Shown in pieces: positions 1 to 16,218 of a stretch of DNA of 19,348 nucleotides. The notes beneath the pieces are model-generated. The model made no database searches. It was given only the letters and a program-made list of their open reading frames with translations, and had not been told where the DNA came from. The DNA comes from Saccoglossus kowalevskii (taxonomy: Eukaryota > Hemichordata > Enteropneusta > Harrimaniidae). The stretch spans positions 776,721-796,068 of the forward strand of contig NW_003155237.1 of NCBI RefSeq assembly GCF_000003605.2, in the 5' to 3' direction. The position numbers were made by a program, and so were the translations under genes. Numbering within the stretch: the first letter of the stretch is position 1; each line of letters starts with the position of its first letter.

Positions 1-1496
1 GCTTAAATCACTAATTACGTATAACTAATTAATTTGAACATGGAGCTAAAAAAAATTAGTCTGACCTAACCAGTAACCATGTCCGCCCCGACTTCCGAGG
101 TCACAACTCTTGTGGCACATAGGGGCTATAAAGCATTATCATGTCGTTTCACATTTTTAGTTTGTAGTTGTTGTTTTTTGTAGAGAAGCTGAAATAATAA
201 CAACACAGAAATCAGCAGAGCAATGTTTCAATTGCATCTAATACTACTTTTTAACTAATTATTGCACCGCAATCATCTACAACAACAAGGCACCAAGACT
301 CACTCATGATGGGGTAGTCCGAGTCGACTTCCATGCAACAGTAGTTAGTATCGAACTTTTAAAAATATATTTATATCTAGGCTGAAAGACAAGTAATGTG
401 ACTGAAATGAAACAGTCGGGGTATACATATACACACTTATTGTTTTACGATGCTTAAATCTAACTATGACCACCACGGTGAACTCCCATCCACATTGGAA
501 AAACTCGATGACATGATCGACTAGTGTTACCCCATAAAAATGTAATGCTGAAAAAGAAAAGCGCGACCGTTTTTTTTTTATTTATTCAGTTCTATTGTCA
601 ATCAACTGAAAGAAGCAATGGTATATCATTAATTTAATTCGAAAACATCCTAGGAAACACCCTATGTGAAAACAATTCGAAGCCGGAGACAAAACACCGC
701 CTCAACATAAATAGATTATCGAAAAAATAACGAGAAAAAAACATGAATTGCCAATTTAAATCATTTGCATTCCAATAATATATACTCCACCTATCACAAT
801 GGGCCAGTTATGTCCGATCTAAATTCCCAATAACCAGAAATTTTTGGTTCCGACGTGGAATTTCCAGGAAGCTGGATTTGTTACGTTGTAATTTTCTAGC
901 CCCTCGTTGCGTCACTCTGGAATTACGTTGCTTGTGCTTGCAAAAATTTAAGCTGTGTTTTTTTTTTACGGATGTCAGTTGACCAATGTGAGAAGTGGCA
1001 ATTTATAAAAAATTTTACTATTCACTGGCAATAGTAACGTGTTCGTAACTTACAGTACAAGATGGCGCCGTCTTTTCGGTGTTGTTTACACGGTGAATAA
1101 AGACCAACATTGCGGTGTGTGTCCGTGAATACGTCTACTAGTACACGGCCGTCGCACGTAAATTGTTGTCCCTTGCAGTATGTTGTACGATAGTGATCCA
1201 TCGAAGTGAATTGAGAAGGTAGTAAAAGGCTGGATTTCAGTAAACACTTTGTAAAACTCACGATGACAGGGTGTTGTTAACACAAGCGTTGTCATTTGAG
1301 GGTTTTTTTCTTTTCATTCTTTGCAATTATCGACTCAATCTGTATTACTGGAATTTCTGCATTATTGAAGTTTACTGTAGACACCTAGAATTTGTTTTTG
1401 TTATTATTATTAAACGAATAGAACTAATTAAATGTACCACGATGTCATAATGTCACCAATCCCGTGTTATTCTGTGTGTGTCCAGTAACTGGAATG

Positions 1497-1504
1497 TGAC
1501 GTCA
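1497..1504. promoter_or_regulatory. Perfect CRE octamer TGACGTCA (1 of 5)
   Basis: A palindromic consensus site for CREB/ATF and ATF3-class bZIP dimers, preceded by G. It lies about 6.5 kb downstream of the stop codon of the ATF3-like gene. Binding is inferred from the motif only. Confidence 0.45.
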
Positions 1505-3969
1505 TTCGAATAGTTTAGTTTAAATATCGGGTATAGTTTTATCTCTCATGGAAGGGGATCATATTCGGATAACCACTTGTCAATGAATTTAATTTGTATA
1601 AAACGAGGCCTCTGTCGAACAATGAAAACATTAAATCCAAATTTCGTTGAAAAAGCTGACGGGAAAAGGGAGTGGAAACTGACATACACTGCATGTTTAT
1701 TCTCCGAGGGGAAACTCCCACCATTTATAATTCTAAACCACAAACTAACCTAATGACCAGGCAAATATGAACAAACAAAATGAAATGTAACAACTATAGG
1801 AAGAAGTAACAGCGCCTATTTTTAAATGATGTAGACTAATTTGCTCCCAATTTGAATCAACGAACTGTACAATGCTGCGTCGGGTAACCAGTCCATTCTG
1901 ATTGACAGAAATGCGTGGTAACAACCTCGACCTGGCAATGCTTTTGCGGCGGGCGACACTTACATGGTCATTTGTCGTTCTAGGTTGATCCCCGTGTAGT
2001 CACTAATTTTTACTACTTTTTATAATCAACACCAAATCCGAGAACGAGGTAAGAAAGCGAAGACGTCAAATGAGGTTGCTTTCATTGCAAGATGCAGAAA
2101 CATGTCAGTTTCACTGCACGTCGGTTGCTATGACCATGGTAAATCAGATTTAAACCGAATTATGATGAATATAATTTAAATTATTGTTGTCGCAAATTAT
2201 TGAAAACCTTATGGATAATATATATTAAATGGGTTACTGAATATTTATTCCCTAGTTAATGATCCACAACACTTAAAATAGTTTTTAAGTAGATTTCATA
2301 ATCACTAACTAACGTGTTAAAGTTACTGATTATTAATACCCTTCATGCAAATGGTAACTATGTTAACAATATTAATTCGGTCGTTGAAAAATATCTACAT
2401 GTTCAACACAATTATAATTCTGATAAACACTATTGTATGTTGTTAGATTCACTTTTTGAGGTAAATCAATTTCGACCCTGGCGTGGTTCCAGTGAAACGA
2501 CGAGTCAGCACAGAGACGTCCCACGAAATCAGGGTTCACAAAATCTTAAAGCAGTATACATACATTGAGTGTTACCAAATGAATAAACACATAGTGATAC
2601 ATCACACGACAAATATAGCAAATATTTATGATATATATTTTGATGATATCTCGGTCGCTCACTCGTTTTGTTAATTTAAAAGGTTCCTAGCAATTTTAAT
2701 GTTATTTAACCAATAGATTTTGCTCCAGAGTAATTGCTTCCCACCCTATTTCAATAATAGTGTGAAAGTTGGTCACCTGATTGTATCACAGGTTATCACT
2801 ATGTTTTGTATTTTATTTGAGGACCTGTTTGGAAGTATTCAAATAAAATTGATTTTGTATTTAGCTCTCTCTTTGTAGATCACTAATATTGGAGAAGGGG
2901 AACTGGTTTTCAAAATCTAGTTTTTGATCTGTCCAGCTATGACAGTGAAACATGGCATGCCGTCTATTCGTTGTTTACTAGTATATAGTATGTGTTTACT
3001 TGTAATAGCAACGATTATAATCCAACAACGAAAACGCCCAATATTTAGCCCCAATGCAACTGTCATTTCTTTCAGAAATAGTCTCATTTCTTTCACGTAA
3101 ATATCTTGTTGGATTACCACCGATGTACTTACACAGTTGAATACAGGTTTAGTGGGAACGTTTGGCCCGAAAAATCGATTGTAACTGTTTTACTACTACA
3201 ACAGTTTCTACATTAACCAATCAGTTAATCAAATTAACCATCTCTAATAAAAGTTCTTTAGCATAATATGGTGTAATCTAAACTCAATTTTATTTTAGTA
3301 TTATTGTGAATATATCCAGTTTTACACAATGTCCGACCATGCCCTACTTTTTGACATGAGTTGCCATTGAAGTCGAGACGGTTGGCGCGGAAGCCCCTGG
3401 TCGTAAACATGTTGTAGCTCGATGCTCCTTTGGAACGGGGAACATAGAAAAATCACTGTTTCCAGGAGAAATAATACTTCAGTTGTTTTTTGAATTGTTC
3501 TACTTTTTTACAAAGAGGTCAGCAAACCTTCATTTATACTACTCGTGTTATGGCGATGTTCGTTTAGTCATGGTCGATTTTCAACGGTCTAATCGAATTT
3601 CGACAAAGGGAGGTCGAATAAACGAGGCGTTCACATTTCCCTTATGCTTAACACATCTGGATTACTACACATTGTTTCAGTCAATGTAGGTTAAATTCGA
3701 ATTAGATAATATTAAATAATTATCACATAGCTGGATTGCAACTTTGCAACGGGTCTGATTTACTGAATGAAATCTACAAACCTGTTCAAACTGAAATATT
3801 TAAACTCTTCATACGTGAACTTCTTACTTTCAAGGTGACCGTCACGACGACAGACGACGTATTTTCAAACACTTTCGATCGCTCATTTTCCGACAATATA
3901 AAAATAAATATCCTTACAGGCCTAGTCTGCAGGATGTACCCTAACGATAAAGCTCACCAAAGGTCACCG

Positions 3970-3977
3970 TGACGTCA
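3970..3977. promoter_or_regulatory. Perfect CRE octamer TGACGTCA (2 of 5)
   Basis: The site sits in GGTCACCG-TGACGTCA-ACGGG, in a locally CpG-bearing patch. The flanks differ from those of the other copies, so it is not explained by a shared repeat. Confidence 0.45.
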
Positions 3978-5787
3978 ACGGGCCATCCGATGAACGGACC
4001 AATCGAGCAAAAGAATACGTATCCTATTAAATATGAAGGACACATGCACGTGCCCACACTGTGTAGCTCAATAAGATACAAGAATACAGCATTTCATATA
4101 GCTTATCTAAGATAAATAAAAACATTTCGAAATTCACCAATAAATTTAAAATAGTTACAAAATTATGATAAAACCGTATGTGAACAAATTAAATAATCTA
4201 TTGTGGGTAGCAAATAACAACTTTTTGAGCAAAAATATTGGATAAAATGGTTTCCATAGCAATGTAAAGTCACATTCACAGATCCAGACATAACGTCAAC
4301 GTGTGCAATGCATTTTATTATATAACGATGGAAATTAGTGTACGGCTATATGCCATAAGTTTTTATTATCGCCTACCAGCTGTTCGATTGTCTGTCAACA
4401 AGAAATATGACAACACCTTCAGTCAATGAACACTACGGTGAACTAGAAATAGAAACAAGCTCTACGTGTTACTGAAAGTCACTTGGTATATTATTTGTAT
4501 GATCCCAGCGTTGCTAGTTAATTTCATAATATGCATATTCAAATAAACTTCAACCGTGACTTGTACGCTATGAATAGTTACAGCAACAATAATGGCATGT
4601 AAAGATGTGACGGTGAATTATTACAAAATAAGAATGAGTTAACAAACACACAAGCGAGCATGAAATGATATTGTAAGTTGTTATGTGCATTATAGGCGAA
4701 TATCGGCGTCGGCATGACTCTTTCTTCTTTGCGTCGATGTTATTGTGGGAATCCCGTAGATTTGTGCACTACGGCGAGGCGGTTTTGGATCCATGTCACA
4801 CGACGCCGATATCAGTACGTGTATATACACTAGGGTATAACAATGAAGCCTTTCCAGACAAAATATAACAGCATATGCAATGTGTATCAAATGATAAAAT
4901 ATCGTATACAGTTATTACATCGGGACAGTATGAATGCGTCCCTTCCCAAAAGAAACGCGTAGCGGGGCTCACTGAGCTCAGGCTGCATTGCGGGTATTAG
5001 CCTGAGCATTGCCGGGGTGTGTCGGGTATCTGCAGGCGTGCAACTCATGAACGACTGCTGCCATCGATACGTTGCTAACTTTTTAATTCAGTGTATGTTG
5101 TGTTTGGTGTAATTTGTGATGCAACTAGCACCGTAACTGCCAACAAATAAGTACTATGTGAATTACCACTCCGTGCACAGAAACAAAATAATGTACGATG
5201 AGAAACGTTTTCAAGCTCACCTCTTAGAAACCCACCGGATAGTAGCTGAGTTGGGGACTCCAGCGTGTATGGATGTCTAGGTCAATGTCAGAGTCACCGT
5301 GTCAGCAGATACTACCAGGGCATGTTAGTCCGAGCCAGCGCAGGTACGACTGTGCAGGCTACGAGAAGTGAACCCGCTGATATAGTCGAGTTCCAGGAAT
5401 TGGTCCTCAGCCCGGTTGAGGAAACTCGGTTACCTGTCACAGTTTTCGTAGAACTGCCTGCAAAACATACTTATCACGCGATCTCGGTGCCTCGTTGCAG
5501 AAACTCATTTCAATATTTCATTCACAATCTATAAATGTTAACGACTCTTTTATTTAGTTCGAAAACTTTTAATAGAGCAAAGACCTCGTACCACTGGCTG
5601 CGGACATCGTCACAGTGTCAATACGCAATAACAAAGGTCGCCGTGACAATTAGTGATCACGGGGTTGGCGAATTTTCTGTCAGACTTCTTCGTTATGAGT
5701 TCACGTAGTCACAAGCGAACTGAAATAACTTCCATTCACTGTATCTAACAAGCAACCTGAGCTTTACAAATATGGCGTAATTCGTTT

Positions 5788-5817
5788 CATGGAGGTAACT
5801 GTCTTTTTACCTCCATG
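5788..5817. repeat. Perfect 11-bp hairpin (CATGGAGGTAA stem)
   Basis: CATGGAGGTAA (5788-5798) and its exact complement TTACCTCCATG (5807-5817) flank an 8-nt loop, CTGTCTTT. A near-identical hairpin with the same stem occurs at 16343-16379, so this is a dispersed palindromic module, probably the end or remnant of a MITE-like element. Confidence 0.75.
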
Positions 5818-5905
5818 TTCGTATTCAACATGTATGGCCATACCACCGTGACATTGACGGGAACTGCCAGGCCAGGAGTGAAATGTCAATTTCGACACGC
5901 TCTAA

Positions 5906-5913
5906 TGACGTCA
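5906..5913. promoter_or_regulatory. Perfect CRE octamer TGACGTCA (3 of 5)
   Basis: A full CRE palindrome about 90 bp right of the 11-bp hairpin at 5788-5817. It is the only one of the five not preceded by G. Confidence 0.45.
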
Positions 5914-6870
5914 TATATTATCCATGCATCAGATATGAACATAACAGTGTGTCGGGGTCATGATTAAAGGGGTGCAATGTAGTCAGAGGTCCCCAAGCTC
6001 TGTTGTTGGGCTGGCCATTGTATCATGATTGTTATTTTAACACGCCCTATCCACAAGTCACATGACCAACAGCTTATTATAAGTGCGTACAACGCTACAA
6101 CTTAGGGGAAGCGAAGTTATTTGTTTTCTACCGTATAAAATTGATTATATAATATCAACCATGTAAATAATATACACATATCTGAATAAATATAACCCAC
6201 ATTGTAAGAATATTGCGTTTTTAGTTTGTAGTGTTGATTTGACGTACGGGCGGCTCATGACAGAACTACAAATCATTTATATTATTTTTAACAAAGCGTA
6301 AATGCGTTGTCATAATATCCGCTATTACCTACCGTCTGTTGTATGACATGCCAGGCTTAGTGTTGAATTTTAATTCGTCGCATTCAACCTAAAAAGCAGT
6401 ATTCGTGACCATTATGCTGTAGTGTCGGCGTTTCACGCTGGTACGAGGCCCACGTCTACCTATGGGCGTAGAGCTGTCAGCTGTATTTTGATCACGTTTG
6501 CCGACCCTTGACAACACTGTTATTAAGTGTATAACCTACTAAAACGCCGTGCACTCATTTGTTTGTTGTATATTTTCTCCCCTTAAAACGGCCACACAGA
6601 GAAAATATATCTCAAATATTATGATCATGTTGTAAAGTATATATATCGTAATTTATACCGTCTTTAGTATGGTTATATTAAGTCGTGTTTATAACGATAT
6701 GTCTGAGCTGGGGTGGCTATAAACGACCGCGGTGACCTGGCATTACCGGGAAACGATGGGACAATTACGACTGGTTCTCGGAACAACCATAGGTGGCGTT
6801 TGCCAAGAAAGTCAAAACAAATAACAACAGGAATGCATAATATTTTACTTTTCTGAAAAACTCATCCAGG

Positions 6871-6876
6871 TTTATT
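6871..6876 (-). terminator. Possible polyadenylation signal of the ATF3-like gene
   Basis: AATAAA on the minus strand is the first canonical hexamer found downstream of the TGA stop, giving a 3' UTR of about 1.1 kb. An ATTAAA variant lies nearer, at 7123-7118. Such hexamers are frequent in AT-rich DNA, so this is only a candidate. Confidence 0.25.
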
Positions 6877-7435
6877 TAATTAGCAATTTAATTTACCTGG
6901 GCTGATAATTTGAGAAGTGTATTTTTACTTCCCAAAATGTACTTACAATAAGACTTCCTTTGAACTACGCTGCGCAGCTATATCACAATGACAACGTGAC
7001 CTTGGGTTCAGTACATTAGTACTGTAAGTGATAACTATTGTACCACAACAATCCGACTGCCAGTGAAAGTAAATCACAAGACATAGTTTTTTCTACACTG
7101 AAACTATAATAATATATTTTAATGTTTCTATGTCATACAGAAGTGGCGTTATTCATATGTGATTGATGTTACTAATATAATGACGACGGACGTTTTTTTT
7201 CCACAGTCGCTCATTTGAGGGGCTGTGGATTTAACAATTAAGTAATGTAGTAAACCGTTAAAAAATGTTAAAAAATCGCAATAAACCCGTCACTGTACAT
7301 CATGCTAAAATTGACATACTGGGGAATACAACACGCATATACTTTCTCTTGATATTTGCAACTAAATCAACTTGATATAATACAGTCATTATATTTGACG
7401 ATATTCTGGCAATGGTGGCTACAAACCCGCAATAG

Positions 7436-7443
7436 TGACGTCA
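7436..7443. promoter_or_regulatory. Perfect CRE octamer TGACGTCA (4 of 5)
   Basis: A full CRE (GTGACGTCAC, a 10-bp palindrome) 0.5 kb downstream of the zipper-exon stop codon, probably inside the 3' UTR or just past the gene. Confidence 0.45.
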
Positions 7444-7966
7444 CATTTGGTGTCTATAGAATATTGATCGGTCGTCCGGTTACCCACAATGAATTGCGGC
7501 TTTCGTGTCAGTTTCCGCTTCTGGTTTGCAGTGGGAATAACCTACATCACGTGATCCAATCCCAGAACGGCATTTTCGGGACACAAATATTTATCCAGAC
7601 AAGGACGGGTTCGATGTAAATGTCACTAGTCGTTTAACAATTTGAGAAGTCATGCTTAACAACTTAAAAAAATCGCATGACAAGAAGTAAAGAATAAACC
7701 CTGAATATTCAGTATATAATTGCATCAGCCTTCGGTGATAGAAAACAGCTTGAACTTATACAATACACTCGTGGTAAATATGTTCTTCTAAACAACAACA
7801 ACAACAAAACAAGTGATAAATGAATCTCTCTGGTAAAGTTCAATACACTCAAAAACTTGCTCCTTATTGGTTTAAAATACACCTGACGACGACCGTGCAC
7901 TTTGCTTGTAAGCAGTCAATAACATTCATTCATAGATATTGGAGATGATGTTTAACACACAAGACG

Positions 7967-12667
<4,701 letters not shown>

Positions 12668-12876
12668 TTTATTTTCCTAAGTGATAATATAAAATAATTT
12701 TTAAATGTTATAAGGTGAACGAATTCAAGTTTTTTTTGAAATAAAAAGAAACATTTTTTAAAATACCAAAAGAAAACAAATGCATACTATTTCCTGACGC
12801 AAAGACGAATACTGATTCGCTGTTTTCCCTGAGAAAAATAATTCAAAGTTTGGGCTAAAAACGTCTGTTTCGCCAT

Positions 12877-12884
12877 CTTATATA
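12877..12884 (-). promoter_or_regulatory. TATA box of the distal (exon 1a) promoter
   Basis: On the minus strand TATATAAG is followed at once by ATGGCG, making a TATA box joined to an AAGATGGCG (YY1-like) motif. Initiation about 30 nt downstream, near 12852, would give a 5' UTR of roughly 185 nt before the exon 1a ATG. An E-box CACGTG (12946-12951) and a CCAAT box (12963-12967, plus-strand orientation) lie 60-90 bp upstream. An additional non-coding upstream exon cannot be excluded. Confidence 0.5.
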
Positions 12885-13021
12885 GTGGATTGCTAATGTT
12901 TTTAGACCTTTCGTCATGTATTCTGCCAGGGAAATTTAGCAGTCCCACGTGATTCGCATCGACCAATGAGGATTCTCGTATACGAATATTTCCCCCAACT
13001 AACATTCCAAAGGTTCTCCCA

Positions 13022-13030
13022 TATAAAAAG
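13022..13030 (+). promoter_or_regulatory. Plus-strand TATA box opposite the exon 1a promoter
   Basis: TATAAAAAG on the plus strand is preceded about 55 bp upstream by CCAAT (12963-12967) and by the E-box at 12946-12951. The arrangement suggests a divergent transcription unit reading rightward from about 13.05 kb. No coding exon is recognisable downstream, so the product, if any, may be non-coding. It is weak without transcript data. Confidence 0.35.
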
Positions 13031-13049
13031 GGGGATTTCTGAAACTCAG

Positions 13050-14377
13050 ACATATTTTCAAATCAAAGACGCCGAATAAAACAATTATAATAAGTATATA
13101 TTCGAAAATAATGTTGTTAAAGTTCAAAGTACCGTATTGTAACATGATACGATGTTTCTGTGTAAAACGGACTCATCTGTTGGAGAGGTGACTGTCACAT
13201 TTACCTGGTACATTCAGTGTCATTTGGGTTCAGGTATTTTTTATTTTTTTATTTTCAAAATATGATATTATATAAGAAGAATGCGTGTACTACGAAGATA
13301 TATCGAGCCAATGGGTGCGGATTTACGACCTTGGTGCGTAAGCGTATACCATTTATACCGCCAATGGACTCGGACAGGAACGTGTATACGTTTATGCACA
13401 AAATCATTTTAAATGATTATACGAGGTCTGCGTAGGATACAAGGTACAGGTACATGACTCGCAATTTCATCGGAAAATACGTTGACTCACGGCCATGTTC
13501 TTGTGAGATAACCCCCTAGCCAATTACTTATCTCAGACGCCATTTTGTGTTTGACACAGTTGTTGTTGTTGTGTTGTTCATAGTTGGACAAGACTACTGT
13601 AAAATGACTAATTTTCACGGGGTTTAAATTTCACTGATTTAGCATTTCAGGCATATTCATTGGGTTTTAATTTCACGGTTTTATCATTTAGATAATGTGT
13701 TCTATGCTCAATTTTACATATTCACTGGGTTTTAATTCTAAATTAGCGCATTTTCCAGTCAGCGAAAAAAGCAACATTAAAACCCAGTGAATAATTAACC
13801 CTTTCACAGTATTCACGTAAAAACGCAAACGATAACGATAACGATCTGATGGGACTAGTTTACTTGTTCTCGTCACAGAACCAGAAATAGGAATAAAACA
13901 CGCATCAAGAGTTCTAAAAAACACATACTACTGAAATGTCAGTCAGAAATGACAATAGGCAAAAGACTTTAAACACGTAATAAAAAAGTCCCGTTTCATT
14001 GAGAGACTTTATACAGTATGGATTATCACTTGTATTAGTGTAATTACAGTCAATATTGAGCTGAGAATCTCAACAAATTCATGGCATTTTTTTCAATTCT
14101 ATAACTGCCTGACTGTCCGGTAGTATGAAGGTTATACTGTATCGGAGTACGTGCATTCAGTCAGTCAGCGAAATCCAAACAAGGTCGCAGATGTGGCAAC
14201 CTTGCCCTATTTAGTGCTAGTGGACAGATGCCAATGACAGGACGGCGGTGTGGAGCTTCTAGGATACGGTTAAATTCAGAAAACATATCCAAGGGTATCA
14301 AATATAAATTGTCAAGTAAAAAATGTTGATCTTAAAAAAGTATGAGAAATAAAAAAAACGCAATTATAAATGCAGGT
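13050..14377. other. No recognisable gene
   Basis: AT-rich DNA to the right of the divergent promoter. It contains an AP-1 octamer core TGACTCA (13483-13489), a short (GTT)n run near 13560 and the inverted-repeat cluster at 13.61-13.79 kb. No exon is supported. Confidence 0.5.
13613..13793. repeat. Direct and inverted repeat cluster (CACTGGGTTTTAAT module)
   Basis: A motif of about 18 bp occurs in direct orientation at 13613-13631 (degenerate), 13654-13672 (one mismatch) and 13719-13736. It recurs as an exact inverted copy at 13776-13793. The last two form a perfect 18-bp stem with a 39-nt spacer. The layout fits a small palindromic MITE or its remnant. I recall similar GGGTTTTAATTTC-type repeats from marine invertebrate genomes, but the family name is not certain. 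Confidence 0.7.
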
Positions 14378-14392
14378 AAACTTTTAGAAGAG

Positions 14393-15015
14393 GAAAGTTT
14401 GAACCAACTAGAGATTGGAAAGCCACATATAACTTGCCATTTAGAGTGGCAATAGATGTTAAGACCAGAGAATTTCAGTTCAGATTACTCCACCATATTT
14501 TATATACTAATTATGACCTAAAGAGAAGGGGGGTACAAATATCTGAATTATGTACATTCTGTGGAGGTGAGAGTGAGACACTTGAACATCTTTTCTTTTC
14601 ATGTGATGCAACACAATTTTTCTAGTTAAAGTTCCTCCATTGTTTCAGAGATGCATTAGTAATGAGGGAAGTGCCAAGTCTAGGTGAAATTTTATTTGGG
14701 GAAGCGACTTTGTCTAGGTTGCACAACCACTTACTGCTTCTGGCTAAAAGACATATTTATCTTATGAAAATGAGAAACCTAAAACCCAATTTTCCAACTT
14801 TTCTGAACAAAGTCAAGTATAACTATCATCTTGAATATACATTGCTGTGAACATAGACACACTTGAAACGCACTGTAATAAGTGGATTAAAATCCACCAA
14901 ATTGTTATGTCTTGAATGCACTTGTATATTAGTCTGTATATGTACCCAGTGTATTCTGCTTACTGTATGCATTATGAATGATTACCAATAAAAACTTATA
15001 AATATAAAAAAAAAA
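14393..15015 (+). mobile_element. 5'-truncated LINE (non-LTR retrotransposon) tail
   Basis: A roughly 620-bp insertion is bounded by the direct repeat (AAA)CTTTTAGAAGAG at 14378-14392 and 15013-15027. It ends in AATAAA (14987-14992) and an A-rich tail, the hallmarks of target-primed reverse transcription. The frame is open from the left boundary and encodes the end of ORF2. The matching target-site duplication suggests a fairly recent insertion. No 5' end, endonuclease or polymerase core is present, so it is dead on arrival. Confidence 0.9.
14401..14850 (+). pseudogene. LINE ORF2 C-terminus with zinc-binding (zf-RVT-type) motif, one nonsense codon
   Basis: In one frame from 14401 the reading gives EPTRDWKATYNLPF, then REFQFRLLHHIL, then the zinc-knuckle motif C-x2-C-x8-H-x4-C (LCTFCGGESETLEHLFFSC). 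A TAG at 14623-14625 interrupts, and the same frame continues as LKFLHCFRDALV, then HLLLLAKRHIYL, ending at TGA 14848-14850. The pattern W-x-Y-x2-PF, REFQF-x-LLH and ETLEHLFF-x-C is typical of the region after the reverse transcriptase domain in L1-like LINEs. The single stop follows QFF, where the family often has Trp, so a point mutation of TGG is likely. Confidence 0.88.
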
Positions 15016-15027
15016 CTTTTAGAAGAG

Positions 15028-16167
15028 AATGTTTGGTTCAAAATAGTATTACATGTGTAGTGCAGTTTACTTTGCTACACCCTTGAACAAGTTTTCCCTA
15101 CTGATACGCAAATGACACTCTCCAAACACTGGTGGCGCTCTCACTTCCGTAATTTACATATGTTCTGTAAGTGCATGAAAAATGTGGTGATTCGCAACAT
15201 TTTGCCCATGCGTTTAACTTTCATGATTTTTACGGAATAAATATGGCGATGGAATCGTGCAACGAACTTACTTGGTGTGTTTAGGCTGTATATGTCACTT
15301 TTGTGCGAGACTTACTTCTTCCAAAGTCACGTATTTCCATGTTTACATTTGTGATACTTGGCTGAAAAAGCCTTCAGTTCTCGCAGATTGCAGCCTGTGT
15401 CATTAGATCAGAACTGCTTATACTAATCTCGTGAAATCGCAAAATTCAGATAAAAGGAGAAATGCCGAACTTCGCACAGTTCGATACGCACTACTTACCA
15501 TCACTGCAAAAAGCAGATTTGCATACCACTCATTTGCATATCAGACTATGTTCGAAATACAACTGCATGTTAACACAGTTATGTTCAAGTCATCCGCTTA
15601 TTTTTATTACTTAAACGTTTTAAACCCTAAATCTGAATAAAACATTCGGTTAATTAGATTAAAATATGCAAGATTTGCGTTAGAAAAAGCTTAATATCCT
15701 ATCAACTTGAACTTACTAGAACCTTTGTGTTTTATGACTGTTAGACGCGGAAAATCGAATCCGTTAAAGCCAGAAATAATATTGAAATATTCACAAGAAA
15801 ACAAGATGAAAAAAAATGACAGGCAATCCCTGAGTAAACCTAGTGTTTGATCTTTCTGTATCAATTATGTACGTAAACAGAATATATAAGTTGTTTCTTC
15901 ACAGGGTTAGTGTTTCACGTGCGGCATTTCACTCCAATAATATTACTTCGCACAACGCGTTTACAAATTAACGTTTCTATAGAAGTCAGACATTATTTAA
16001 TAATTAGGTTATCATAAACAATTTGTTTTATGTTTTGCGGTGTATTTCAGGTTCTGAAAAATGGTCATGAGTAAAATCTGCATTGTCAGAGAAAAGAATT
16101 TAAATTAAAGGTTTATTACTTGAAAGCGATATTACTTTATTTTTAATATTTGTTATTATTTTATGTT
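15028..16167. other. No recognisable gene
   Basis: Unique-looking AT-rich sequence between the first LINE and the composite repeat block. The only long open frame (15431-15640) has no recognisable feature and starts on a non-ATG codon. Confidence 0.5.
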
Positions 16168-16218
16168 AGTTCATGTTCATAACTATCGATTACCAAAACA
16201 TAATCAATAAAAAAATAG

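Larger units (their letters stand above)
1..7966. other. No recognisable gene: 3' flank of the ATF3-like gene
   Basis: No frame in this stretch shows a domain, splice-bounded exon or codon pattern that I can support; the open frames are short and typical of AT-rich DNA. Notable items are four CREs, the hairpin at 5788, a YY1-like AAGATGGCGCC at 1059-1069, and a more GC-rich patch at about 4930-5530. The right end probably contains the 3' UTR of the ATF3-like gene. Confidence 0.6.

Noticed and set aside
857-870. Overlapping kappaB-like GGAATTTCC and STAT-like TTCCAGGAA
   Set aside because: Both match consensus, but short degenerate sites like these are expected by chance in a window of this size, and there is no promoter nearby.
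1059-1099. YY1-like AAGATGGCGCC with a short ATG frame (MAPSFRCC...)
   Set aside because: The frame closes after 13 codons and no donor or downstream exon is visible; it is not enough for a promoter or gene call.
5308-5450. Possible Reeler-like fragment (YYQGMLVRASAG)
   Set aside because: The resemblance rests on a few residues recalled from memory, with no conserved cysteines and no good exon borders.
12787-13053. 88-codon minus-strand frame
   Set aside because: It lies across the proposed exon 1a promoter and 5' UTR, has no recognisable domain and lacks splice borders.
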